Part shown: positions 56,140-64,000 of the stretch, piece by piece
How the letters are laid out: the number at the start of each line of letters is the position of its first letter
Numbering within the stretch: the first letter of the stretch is position 1
Assembly: GCA_022414725.1 (NCBI GenBank)
Contig: CM039462.1
Span: 116,701,966-116,765,965, forward strand
Direction: 5' to 3'
Source: Microglena sp. YARC
Lineage: Eukaryota; Chlorophyta; Chlorophyceae; Chlamydomonadales; Chlamydomonadaceae
DNA length: 64,000 nt
The notes under the pieces: model-generated
What the model saw: the letters and a program-made list of their open reading frames with translations, nothing else
Told to the model about the DNA's origin: nothing
The model's database searches: none
Position numbers and translations under genes: made by a program

Positions 56140-57525
56140 TCAAACACCCGTATGGGGGCGGTGAACAAGAGAAACCTTGACATGATGGATCAAGTCCGAA
56201 ACTGTTTTTAACTCCTTATTACATTGTCTGCAACACACACCGTGTGCACTGGGTTGATCCAGGATAATACGTCGATGCGCGACACTTAGCTTGTGAAATA
56301 GATCACGATAACGAGACCACTTGCATCCGTGTACCTCGAACACACCGCGGAACATCGAGTCCCAATCACGCACGCATATTCTTTTCACGATATTCGCAAC
56401 CATGCAGTGCACTTGCTTGCGAATTTCAGCATCTTGTGAAGCGATACATGCCTGCTTAATGTCATCTCCATAATTGCGTGAAAACACGGCATGCGTCAGC
56501 TTGGGGAAATCGCCCACCGAGGAAGCAACGTCAGCCATCACGGCACCAGATATCGAGCCAGCATGTGCAATTATGACATCGAGGGGCAGGTCTTTGAGAT
56601 CGATGCATAATTTTGTAATGAAGCCGGCAAGCTTGCGGTTGAGCAGAGCGTGCGTAACCCCAAGAATATCGTCTGTTGTGCATGACACCACCAACTGACC
56701 ATTGGGAACCAGCTTGTCGCGCAGCTGACCCTTGGGCACCACACTTGCGCAGCACTTGAACACATGTACAAGATCTTGAGACGACATGATGTGGTCATCC
56801 AATTCATCCAACGATGCCTTCCGCATGGAGACGCACGAGAGTCGTGCAGCCTCCTTGTTCGCGATTACTTTTGCTGTTGCGAGTTCGCAAAGCTCGGTGT
56901 AGCAAGAATAAGAAGAACTGTTGCCGGAACAACCCGCATCCTTTCGAAGGAACTCCAGCGCACGCGCATACACATCGGCGCTCCAGAGAAATGTGAGGTC
57001 GTAGGTGAGGTCGACATATCGTTTGTACATGCCAATTGTGATGGAGGGCAGTCCCCGACAAATATACGAAACAACCTCTGGACCCAACCCCTTCAGGTCA
57101 TTCTTGACAGCAAAATCGCAAATAGTGTTTTCCCGTAGACATGTCTGACAAATGCGTGTGCCAAACTTCCAATACACTTTGGAAGTATTCGGGTGAGCGT
57201 CACACCACTCACATCCGCGTCCGAGAATCAGCATTACCGCGTTTCGATACGAGCATTTCACATCACCTCCACACACTTTTCTGCTGAATATCCTGCAGAC
57301 CAATTGGAAAACAGTTTCCCATATGTCCTCGCCAACGAAGGTCGCGCTCTCCTGACTCAACATACATACGCTCACAACCGGGCGCAATGCCGCACGAACC
57401 GTCTTCAAAGGGGAGCCTGTGGGCAGGCGTCTCAATGATTCCACAACGCAACAGCATATCTGGGACAATATTACATCCACCAATACATTGGGAATATCAG
57501 GTATCCTTGATTCGGACATTGTCAT
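56140..57525 (-). CDS. F-box-like / zinc-binding protein of giant-virus type
   Basis: 461 codons from ATG 57,525 (a TTG at 57,546 is the only upstream alternative). Early residues (IPDIPNVLVDVILSQICCCV) resemble an F-box. Residues ~105-129 contain GCEWCDAHPNT-x-KVYWKFG and ICQTCLREN, a C-x2-C...C-x2-C module typical of F-box-associated zinc motifs in fungal and viral proteins. The C terminus has CCRQCNKELKTVSDLIHH, a C2H2-like finger. A TATA-like CATATAAAGG lies 31-40 bp upstream on this strand. It may tether substrates to ubiquitin ligase, by analogy only. The gene is intact and tightly packed with its upstream neighbour, the T5orf172 gene. Confidence 0.6.
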   Translation of the reverse strand: MTMSESRIPDIPNVLVDVILSQICCCVVESLRRLPTGSPLKTVRAALRPVVSVCMLSQESATFVGEDIWETVFQLVCRIFSRKVCGGDVKCSYRNAVMLILGRGCEWCDAHPNTSKVYWKFGTRICQTCLRENTICDFAVKNDLKGLGPEVVSYICRGLPSITIGMYKRYVDLTYDLTFLWSADVYARALEFLRKDAGCSGNSSSYSCYTELCELATAKVIANKEAARLSCVSMRKASLDELDDHIMSSQDLVHVFKCCASVVPKGQLRDKLVPNGQLVVSCTTDDILGVTHALLNRKLAGFITKLCIDLKDLPLDVIIAHAGSISGAVMADVASSVGDFPKLTHAVFSRNYGDDIKQACIASQDAEIRKQVHCMVANIVKRICVRDWDSMFRGVFEVHGCKWSRYRDLFHKLSVAHRRIILDQPSAHGVCCRQCNKELKTVSDLIHHVKVSLVHRPHTGV

Positions 57526-57555
57526 TGGTGGTGTCTTCTTCAACAAAGCGGGACA

Positions 57556-57565
57556 CCTTTATATG
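57556..57565 (-). promoter_or_regulatory. TATA-like box of the F-box/zinc gene
   Basis: CATATAAAGG on the minus strand, 31-40 bp before ATG 57,525. It shares TATAAAG with the boxes at 58,914 and 61,676. Confidence 0.5.
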
Positions 57566-57599
57566 AATTGCAGATTGGAAAGGTGCTAAAAAATATGGT

Positions 57600-57715
57600 C
57601 GAATCGACTTCTCTCAGAAACGCTTGGGAGGGGAAGCGAAGCGCCACCCAATATAGCATCGCGCGAGTCACCCTTCACCTCCACAACACTGTTTAGCCAC
57701 TAAATCAGCGGGTTG
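57600..57715 (-). pseudogene. Decayed partial duplicate of the T5orf172 gene 3' part
   Basis: ATATAGCATCGCGCGAGTCA and the following CTCCA-ACAC-CTGTT-AGCCAC match 57,876-57,925 inside the intact neighbour, but the copy is short and full of changes. Confidence 0.6.
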
Positions 57716-57726
57716 ACTTATACCAC

Positions 57727-58860
57727 CTACCTAAATGTGCACCCCTTTACCACCCCATTCTTCACGAATGACCCACCACCCGCCTTGGTGGCAAAGTATG
57801 CCTTGAGAACTGTGTTGTCGATGGCCTCTGCGCCAACATGCTTCTCCTTCCACAGCGCTTTGATGTCGCAAACCCATATAGCATCGCGCGAGTCACCCGT
57901 AACCTCCAACACGCTGTTGAGCCACTCAATCAACAGGATGTCTTCTGTAGTAGATTGTTTCAGGGTGTACATCGTGTCCAGACCGCACTCCTGGACGACC
58001 TGCTCCAGCTCGACAATGTCAGCAACAGCCTGTAGCCCATCCTCCTTGCAGAACGTGACGTAAGCGTCGTACATGCCCGGGGTCGTGGCAATATGCGGTA
58101 GCAGATCGCCGGGGTTGGTGGCAATGCACCGATCATCCAGAAAGAGGATGACATTCGTGTGGCGAGTGAAGTCGGGGAACCGCAGGGCACGACGGGGAAG
58201 CAGCAGGCCGTCGAAAATGTGCTGGATGGGTTGGATGCCCAGATCCTTGAGCGATGATACCACTTTCTTGGCGGTGAAGCTCGACCTGGGTAGCTTCGAC
58301 AGTACCCGAGCGACAAATGCGCCCTGATCCAACACCGCACCAGACAGCTCTATTGCATTGGCCTCGACAAAGTCGTGCACCGTATCGTACGTCTCGAGAT
58401 ACATAGGCTCCTGGTCCGTCACCTCAGAGGATTTCAAGGATTCCACGGATCCCTCAGATTCAACGGCAGATTCCACGGATTCATCACGTGGAGTGTCACA
58501 CTCATCCTGTTTGTCACCGCAGGCTTCGCTATACCATGCGTACTTCAAAACGTTCGCTAACATACCATTGTAAACGGTGGCTTCGCCCACCTCAAAGTAC
58601 TCGGCACCCACATCTCTTCGTGGCTGGATTCTGGAATCGTAACCACCGCGCATGTACCTGAGCAGTGTCGCCTCTGCATCCACGCACGCTTGTGCATCTC
58701 GAACATGGATGGCAAAAATGAGCTGGGATCCATTGGGGTACTGCGAGAGCCTCTTGCAGGACGGATGGCTGGTCCGGCCGACCTTTACGACCAACGGGGA
58801 CTTGCCCAGGAACTCGCGCTCGACGAGGGCGTACACGACGTGTTGGGTGTGGTGCGCCAT
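57727..58860 (-). CDS. T5orf172 / GIY-YIG-like domain protein
   Basis: 377 codons from ATG 58,860. The N-terminal ~100 residues show a GIY-YIG-superfamily pattern of the T5orf172 (MUG113-like) kind: VVYALVERE, VVKVGRTSHPSCKRLSQY, ACVDAEATLLRYM, then EYFEVGEATVYN. Such domains are frequent in large DNA viruses and phages, often fused to DNA-binding or regulatory modules. A Ser/Glu-rich linker (~125-150) joins a C-terminal ~220-residue domain (FLDDRCIATNPGDLLPHIAT, WLNSVLEVTGDSRDAIWVCD) that I do not recognise; its end (DNTVLKAYF) vaguely recalls winged-helix tails of D5-type proteins. A TATAAAG box is at 58,914-58,920. Confidence 0.65.
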   Translation of the reverse strand: MAHHTQHVVYALVEREFLGKSPLVVKVGRTSHPSCKRLSQYPNGSQLIFAIHVRDAQACVDAEATLLRYMRGGYDSRIQPRRDVGAEYFEVGEATVYNGMLANVLKYAWYSEACGDKQDECDTPRDESVESAVESEGSVESLKSSEVTDQEPMYLETYDTVHDFVEANAIELSGAVLDQGAFVARVLSKLPRSSFTAKKVVSSLKDLGIQPIQHIFDGLLLPRRALRFPDFTRHTNVILFLDDRCIATNPGDLLPHIATTPGMYDAYVTFCKEDGLQAVADIVELEQVVQECGLDTMYTLKQSTTEDILLIEWLNSVLEVTGDSRDAIWVCDIKALWKEKHVGAEAIDNTVLKAYFATKAGGGSFVKNGVVKGCTFR

Positions 58861-58913
58861 GGATGATACACAAGGGAAGGGAAGCTTGACTCAGCCAAGA
58901 TGGCTGTCGAAAG

Positions 58914-58920
58914 CTTTATA
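58914..58920 (-). promoter_or_regulatory. TATAAAG box of the T5orf172 gene
   Basis: GGTATAAAGCTTTCG on the minus strand, about 55 bp before the start codon. Confidence 0.5.
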
Positions 58921-58954
58921 CCGTGATAATCGGGCGTTTTTACGAGGTCCAAGC

Positions 58955-59265
58955 GAGATCCACCATGTCACACATATGACAAGGAGGACGAAGATGCGCC
59001 GTTTGCCGCGCATTCATGTCGTCATGTCTTCACGATGCTCTCTGTTCGTTCATGAACTCCCACTCTATTTTTGGGGAGCCTTCGGTCCCAGATGGACGAT
59101 CGATCGATCGATGGAGTTTGCGACAGGACGAGGAGGACGAATATGCGCCGTTTGCCGCGCATGCATGTCACGATGCTCTTCGTTCATTCGTGAAGTCCCA
59201 CTCTATTTTTGGGGAGCCTTGGGTCCCAGATGGACGGACGGACGGACGATCGATCGATAGGAGTG
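58955..59265 (+). repeat. Two ~153-bp direct repeats
   Basis: ATGCGCCGTTTGCCGCGCAT and CCCACTCTATTTTTGGGGAG, GTCCCAGATGGACG occur at the same spacing in both units, followed by (GATC)n/(GGAC)n patches. Confidence 0.8.
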
Positions 59266-59336
59266 GACAAGATACCGCCTTGACATCCCCCTTCTTATCT
59301 CACGCTTTCCGCCTGTTTGTCACAGTCCACATGTAA

Positions 59337-61620
59337 ACCTACAAACATACAACCCCCTAAAATCAATATCTTCGTTGTGTGGTTACTATGTGTCTACCTC
59401 ATGCTATTCAATTATATATGTTGCCACCACTTGGATGAGAACCGTATCATAATGATACTGTATTGTTGTCTTATTGTATTAATTTCTCACATCACATTTT
59501 CCCATTGTCCATTGCCCATTGCCCATTGCCCATTGCACATTTGTACATTTGTACATTAATACAAACATACAAACATACAATCCCATAAAATCAATATCTT
59601 CGTTGTGTAGTTACTATGTGTCTACCTCATGCTATTCAAGTATATATGTTGCCACCACTTGGATGAGAACCGTATCATAATGATACTGTATTGTTGTCTT
59701 ATTGTATTAATTTCTCACATCACATTTGCCCATTGTCCATTTGCCCATTGCCCATTGCCCATTGCCCATTGCACATTTGTACATTTGTACATTAATACAT
59801 TAGTACAAACATACAACCCCTAAAATCAATATCTTCGTTGTGTGGTTACTATTTGTCTACCTCATGCTATTCAAGTATATATGTTGCCACCACTTGGATG
59901 AGAACCGTATCATAATGATACTGTATTGTTGTCTTATTGTATTAATTTCTCACATCACATTTGCCCATTGTCCATTTGCCCATTGCCCATTGCCCATTGC
60001 CCATTGCCCATTGCACATTTGTACACTTGTACATTTGTACATTAATACATTAATACAAACATACAACCCCTAAAATCAATATCTTCGTTGTGTGGTTACT
60101 ATGTGTCTACCTCATGCTATTCAATTATATATGTTGCCACCACTTGGATGAGAACCGTATCATAATGAAACTGTATTGTTGTCTTAATGTATTAATTTCT
60201 CACATCACATTTGCCCATTGTCCATTTGCCCATTTGCCCATTGCCCATTGCCCACTGCACATTTGTACATTTGTACATTAATACAAACATACAACCCCCT
60301 AAAATCAATATCTTCGTTGTGTGGTTACTATTTGTCTACCTCATGCTATTCAAGTATATCTGTTGCCACCACTTGGATGAGAACCGTATCATAATGATAC
60401 TGTATTGTTGTCTTATTGTATTAATTTCTCACATCACATTTGCCCATTGTCCATTTGCCCATTGCCCATTGCCCATTGCCCATTGCACATTTGTACATTT
60501 GTACATTAATACAAACATACAACCCCTAAAATCAATATCTTCGTTGTGTGGTTACTATGTGTCTACCTCATGCTATTCAAGTATATATGTTGCCACCACT
60601 TGGATGAGAACCGTATCATAATGATACTGTATTGTTGTCTTATTGTATTAATTTCTCACATCACATTTGCCCATTGTCCATTTGCCCATTGCCCATTGCC
60701 CATTGCCCATTGCACATTTGTACACTTGTACATTTGTACATTAATACATTAATACAAACATACAACCCCTAAAATCAATATCTTCGTTGTGTGGTTACTA
60801 TGTGTCTACCTCATGCTATTCAATTATATATGTTGCCACCACTTGGATGAGAACCGTATCATAATGAAACTGTATTGTTGTCTTATTGTATTAATTTCTC
60901 ACATCACATTTGCCCATTGTCCATTTGCCCATTTGCCCATTGCCCATTGCACATTGCACATTTGTACATTTGTACATTAATACAAACATACAACCCCCTA
61001 AAATCAATATCTTCGTTGTGTGGTTACTATGTGTCTACCTCATGCTATTCAAGTATATATGTTGCCACCACTTGGATGAGAACCGTATCATAATGATACT
61101 GTATTGTTGTCTTATTGTATTAATTTCTCACATCACATTTGCCCATTGTCCATTTGCCCATTGCCCATTGCCCATTGCCCATTGCCCATTGCACATTTGT
61201 ACATTTGTACATTAATACATTAATACAAACATACAACCCCTAAAATCAATATCTTCGTTGTGTGGTTACTATGTGTCTACCTCATGCTATTCAAGTATAT
61301 ATGTTGCCACCACTTGGATGAGAACCGTATCATAATGATACTGTATTGTTGTCTTATTGTATTAATTTCTCACATCACATTTGCCCATTGTCCATTTGCC
61401 CATTTGCCCATTGCCCATTGCCCATTGCACATTTGTACATTTGTACATTAATACATTAATACAAACATACAACCCCCTGAAATCAATATCTTCGTTGTGT
61501 GGTTACTATGTGTCTACCTCATGCTATTCAAGTATATATGTTGCCACCACTTGGATGAGAACCGTATCACAATGATTAATTTCTCACATCCCATTTGCCC
61601 ATTTGCATATTAATACATTA
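59337..61620 (+). repeat. Tandem array of about 10 units of ~235 bp
   Basis: Each unit contains AAATCAATATCTTCGTTGTG, TACTATGTGTCTACCTCATG, TTGCCACCACTTGGATGAGA and CCGTATCATAATGATACTG, then a (CCCATTG)n microsatellite and TGTACATTTGTACATTAATA. Unit starts fall at about 59,355, 59,588, 59,824, 60,071, 60,302, 60,529, 60,772, 61,004, 61,245 and 61,483, so length varies from 227 to 247 bp with the microsatellite. Predicted small proteins are repeat artefacts. Confidence 0.9.
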
Positions 61621-61675
61621 ATTATTTTGTTCGATCCGAGAAGCTTGGGTGGGTGGGGATGTGCGCTCGATTCTG

Positions 61676-61682
61676 TATAAAG
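61676..61682 (+). promoter_or_regulatory. TATAAAG box upstream of the primase-helicase
   Basis: CTGTATAAAGTGAAAACG, 120 bp before ATG 61,802, immediately after the 235-bp array. Same core as the boxes of the two minus-strand genes. Confidence 0.45.
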
Positions 61683-61801
61683 TGAAAACGATAATACATT
61701 GCATTACTAATTAAACACCCGATACGTCATCCCTCGATGTTCTTCTGGCGGCGGCACATGTCAAGAACTTCCCTGCCCCCACAGAGGCCACACACGGTGC
61801 T

Positions 61802-64000
61802 ATGGGGGACCCCATGTTCGGTTCGTTCGCGATCCCTGATGGTGGACCTCAGGCACAGGCGTTCCGCGAGGCCTACGCGCACGCGCTCAGGGATGAGGGT
61901 CGACCCATGTCTATCGTCGAGGCCCACACAGACACCTCGCCCGTCATCGTTGACCTGGACATGCGACAGACGACCCCAGAGCGCATCTACACACAGAAGC
62001 ACATCGAGAATTTCATGGACGCGCTCGTGGCGGCCACCAAGTACTTTGTAAACCAGCAGCACATGGACGTCGTGATCCTCGAGAAGCCAAATCCAAGACT
62101 CGACAAGAAACACTTAGGGGTGTACAAAGATGGTCTACACGTGTTCATGCCAAATGTCATCACACACCCAGAGATCCAACTCGCCATCAGAGAGCACTTC
62201 GTCAACGATGTGACCGAACACATGGCGTTCTCGAGCACCATTTGCATTCCTGGACTGGCCGAAATGGATCCCGGGAAGATATATGACGAAAGCGTGATCA
62301 AACGGGGCGGCAGGTGGTTCTTGTATGGATCGAAGAAACCGGATGAGGCCCACCCGTGGTAAGTCACTGCCTGGTACCAATTCGATATTGCCGCAGGCTC
62401 GTTCGCGAAACGTGACGTACAGCAAATGGATCTCGATACACTCGTGCAGAATCTGAGCATCCGTGTGCATCCGAAGGGGGGCCACAGCCCATACACCAAA
62501 CACGGTCAGGAGGAAATGGTGATCCGTGGTGACGACAACTTGTCGGAGCCTAAGAAGACTTTCGACTCGCATCATGGAATGGATGTGGAATCCCTCTACA
62601 ATCTCGTGGACATACTCGATGCACATAGAGCCAGCGGATACGATTCATGGCTGAAGATCGGGATGGCGTTAAAGAACACAGTGGACACGGGCACCGACAC
62701 TCAGCGCCTCGAGATCTGGAAGGCTTTTGCAAAAAAATGCCCCTCAAAGTTCTCTGACACCAATCACGAAAAGGTGTGGGCCAATCTTAAGCCGCAAAAG
62801 ATCACTCTAGGGACACTATGCTTCCTTGCCAAGGAGGATGACCCGATGGGGTACGCTGAATGGATCCGACAATGGGACACCAACGACAACAAACTGGGTG
62901 TGAAACTCGACAAGGATCGCATCATCAAGGACCTGAAGGTAAATCTAATCAACTTGCACATTGATAACATGATATTATTGGATGTCGTACACGATAGCAT
63001 CGAGTTCAATATGGAAAACGGAGCGAAAGGAGCTATCCATAAGAACCAATACATGGTGGAGGTCGATGACAAATATTATGGATCGCTGATCGACAAGTTC
63101 CCGATCCACGAAGACCCGGGGTTCATGAAGAACGTGCCTAGCGACAAAGGCCCCTACGAATGCGAGCTGCGGACCATTGATGGCAAAACAATTAGCAGTG
63201 CCATTGTGAAGAGCACCGACGTGCAAATCGCATTAATGAATATGGGAAGTGAAAGCCAATATGTAAATGTGCAATCCATCACGTGCAACCCATGCAAGAT
63301 CCGAGACAAGCAGGTCATCAACACAATCCATAACATGATCTTCAAAGCTCAAGAGTCCCACGCGAAGAACATGTATGGCATCACGCAGAACATCTTCCTG
63401 GTCGACAACACCATCAACATCCACGTGGGGGGGGGAACTGATGATGACTCATTGTCGTCGTCCTCAATCACTGAGGATGTGCTGGCGGAGAAGTTAATGG
63501 AGGCCTCACCTGAATTCTTCAGCCGAATCAAGTTTGTGCCAGAAATCAGTTGACGAGGAGCGCGACGTCGTCCTCGCATTCTTTGCAGGACTCCTGTCCG
63601 GTCGCCGCAAGGAAAATAAATTCCTAGCCTTCACCGATAAGACATCTGGTGACAACGGGAAGAGTCCCCTTATGGCTCTTTTTGGTAGCTTTTTTGATGA
63701 GTACGGGAGCAGCAATGGGACAAAATTTCTGACAAAGGGGTCGTTCGCCCGGAGCCGCGATGACCATGACGCGGGTCTCAAGCCAATGAAGGGCGTGAGG
63801 CTACTCGTGGCCGAAGAAATGAAACCCAACATCGCGCTGGACGAGGCGTTGATCAAGCGCATTGCGGGGGGGGGGGAAGGTGTGCGTGTTTGCAGGCGCT
63901 CGTGTGGCACCGGGAACTCTTTCGACTTCATGTGGCAGGCTGGTGTAGTAATGATCTTCAACGAAGGCGATTGTCCCAAGTTCGACGGAGGAGACAACGC
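61802..64000 (+). pseudogene. D5-type primase-helicase of giant-virus type, interrupted
   Basis: From ATG 61,802 the frame shows an archaeo-eukaryotic primase domain (PVIVDLD, residues 47-53; KDGLHVFMP, 109-117). An in-frame TAA at 62,360-62,362 follows, and the same frame reopens to 63,553 with a PriCT_2-like segment (YDSWLKIGMALKN...WANLKPQKITLGTLCFLAKE) and the region before the helicase. Near 63,550 the frame shifts by one base into the superfamily 3 helicase: LAFFAGLLSGRR, Walker A SGDNGKSP (~63,644), acidic Walker B LLVAEE (~63,801) and the sensor MIFNEGDCP (~63,950). The window ends inside the helicase. This protein drives genome replication in Nucleocytoviricota. The stop coincides with GTAAGT, but the sequence after it reads as conserved coding, so an intron is less likely than decay or error. 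Confidence 0.85.

Noticed and set aside
59317..61575. Repeated small frames reading CHHLDENRIIM
   Set aside because: They come from the 235-bp tandem array, with frames changing from unit to unit and no start signals.
62359..62420. Spliceosomal intron at the primase stop (GTAAGT)
   Set aside because: The bases after the stop read in frame as plausible conserved coding (TAWYQFDIAAG), and the only nearby acceptors would give an intron of about 37-62 bp. A nonsense change is simpler, though not proven.

Overview
The window looks like eukaryotic nuclear DNA, probably from an alga or other protist, joined across a 1,000-N assembly gap (23,649-24,648) to DNA with giant-virus (Nucleocytoviricota) character. 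Signs of a eukaryote: an Mpv17-type gene start with a clean GTGAGT splice donor, tRNA-derived SINE-like repeats, heavy (CA)n/(GT)n microsatellites, a multi-kilobase satellite, and a spliced transposase-like gene on the right-hand side. Signs of a virus: a fused RPB3/RPB11 RNA polymerase subunit, a D5-type primase-helicase, an F-box/ankyrin gene family, a T5orf172/GIY-YIG-like protein, an F-box/zinc-finger protein and a CAP-domain secreted protein. An endogenised or integrated giant-virus segment is the simplest reading. No host repeat family seen left of the gap recurs right of it, so the host-virus join itself is unproven.

Left half (1-23,648). 1-4.3 kb holds dispersed repeats, nested inverted repeats, two SINE-like families and a reverse-transcriptase C-terminal fragment. 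5-7.5 kb is tandem repeats (44-bp units, AT microsatellite, a (CA)n compound array). 7.9-10.6 kb is a 1.3-1.4 kb element in two tandem copies. An mpv17 first exon lies at 11,261-11,496. Its intron is filled with GT-rich minisatellite, and it may extend across a 299/598-bp higher-order satellite (13.2-16.8 kb) to a candidate second exon at 18.2 kb. 18.4-23.6 kb is noisy CACACCCT-type minisatellite that has captured fragments of that exon and two more SINE copies.

Right half (24,649-64,000). 25-41.4 kb is a tandem array of six F-box + ankyrin-like genes built on a 37-residue (111-bp) repeat. The first two are unreadable because the sequence beside the gap is full of indels. Three of the other four are broken by frameshifts and one by a single stop codon. 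An intact RPB3/11 gene follows at 41.9-43.1 kb. At 43,898-53,151 is what I consider the most notable object: a 9.25-kb mobile element with terminal inverted repeats and a 4-bp ATTT target duplication, inserted in the 3' part of the CAP-domain gene. A 166-bp MITE with a related 30-bp TIR and an ACTA duplication lies just to its left. The big element contains a spliced DUF7869-like gene, two opposed arrays of palindromic repeats and poly(A)-only insertions with target-site duplications. From 53.1 to 64 kb come further virus-like genes on the minus strand, a 2.2-kb tandem array (about 10 x 235 bp) and a broken D5 primase-helicase that runs off the window end. Several of these viral-type genes share a TATAAAG upstream motif. 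Stops and frameshifts in the primase, ankyrin and membrane-protein genes suggest decay after integration, though some may be assembly error.
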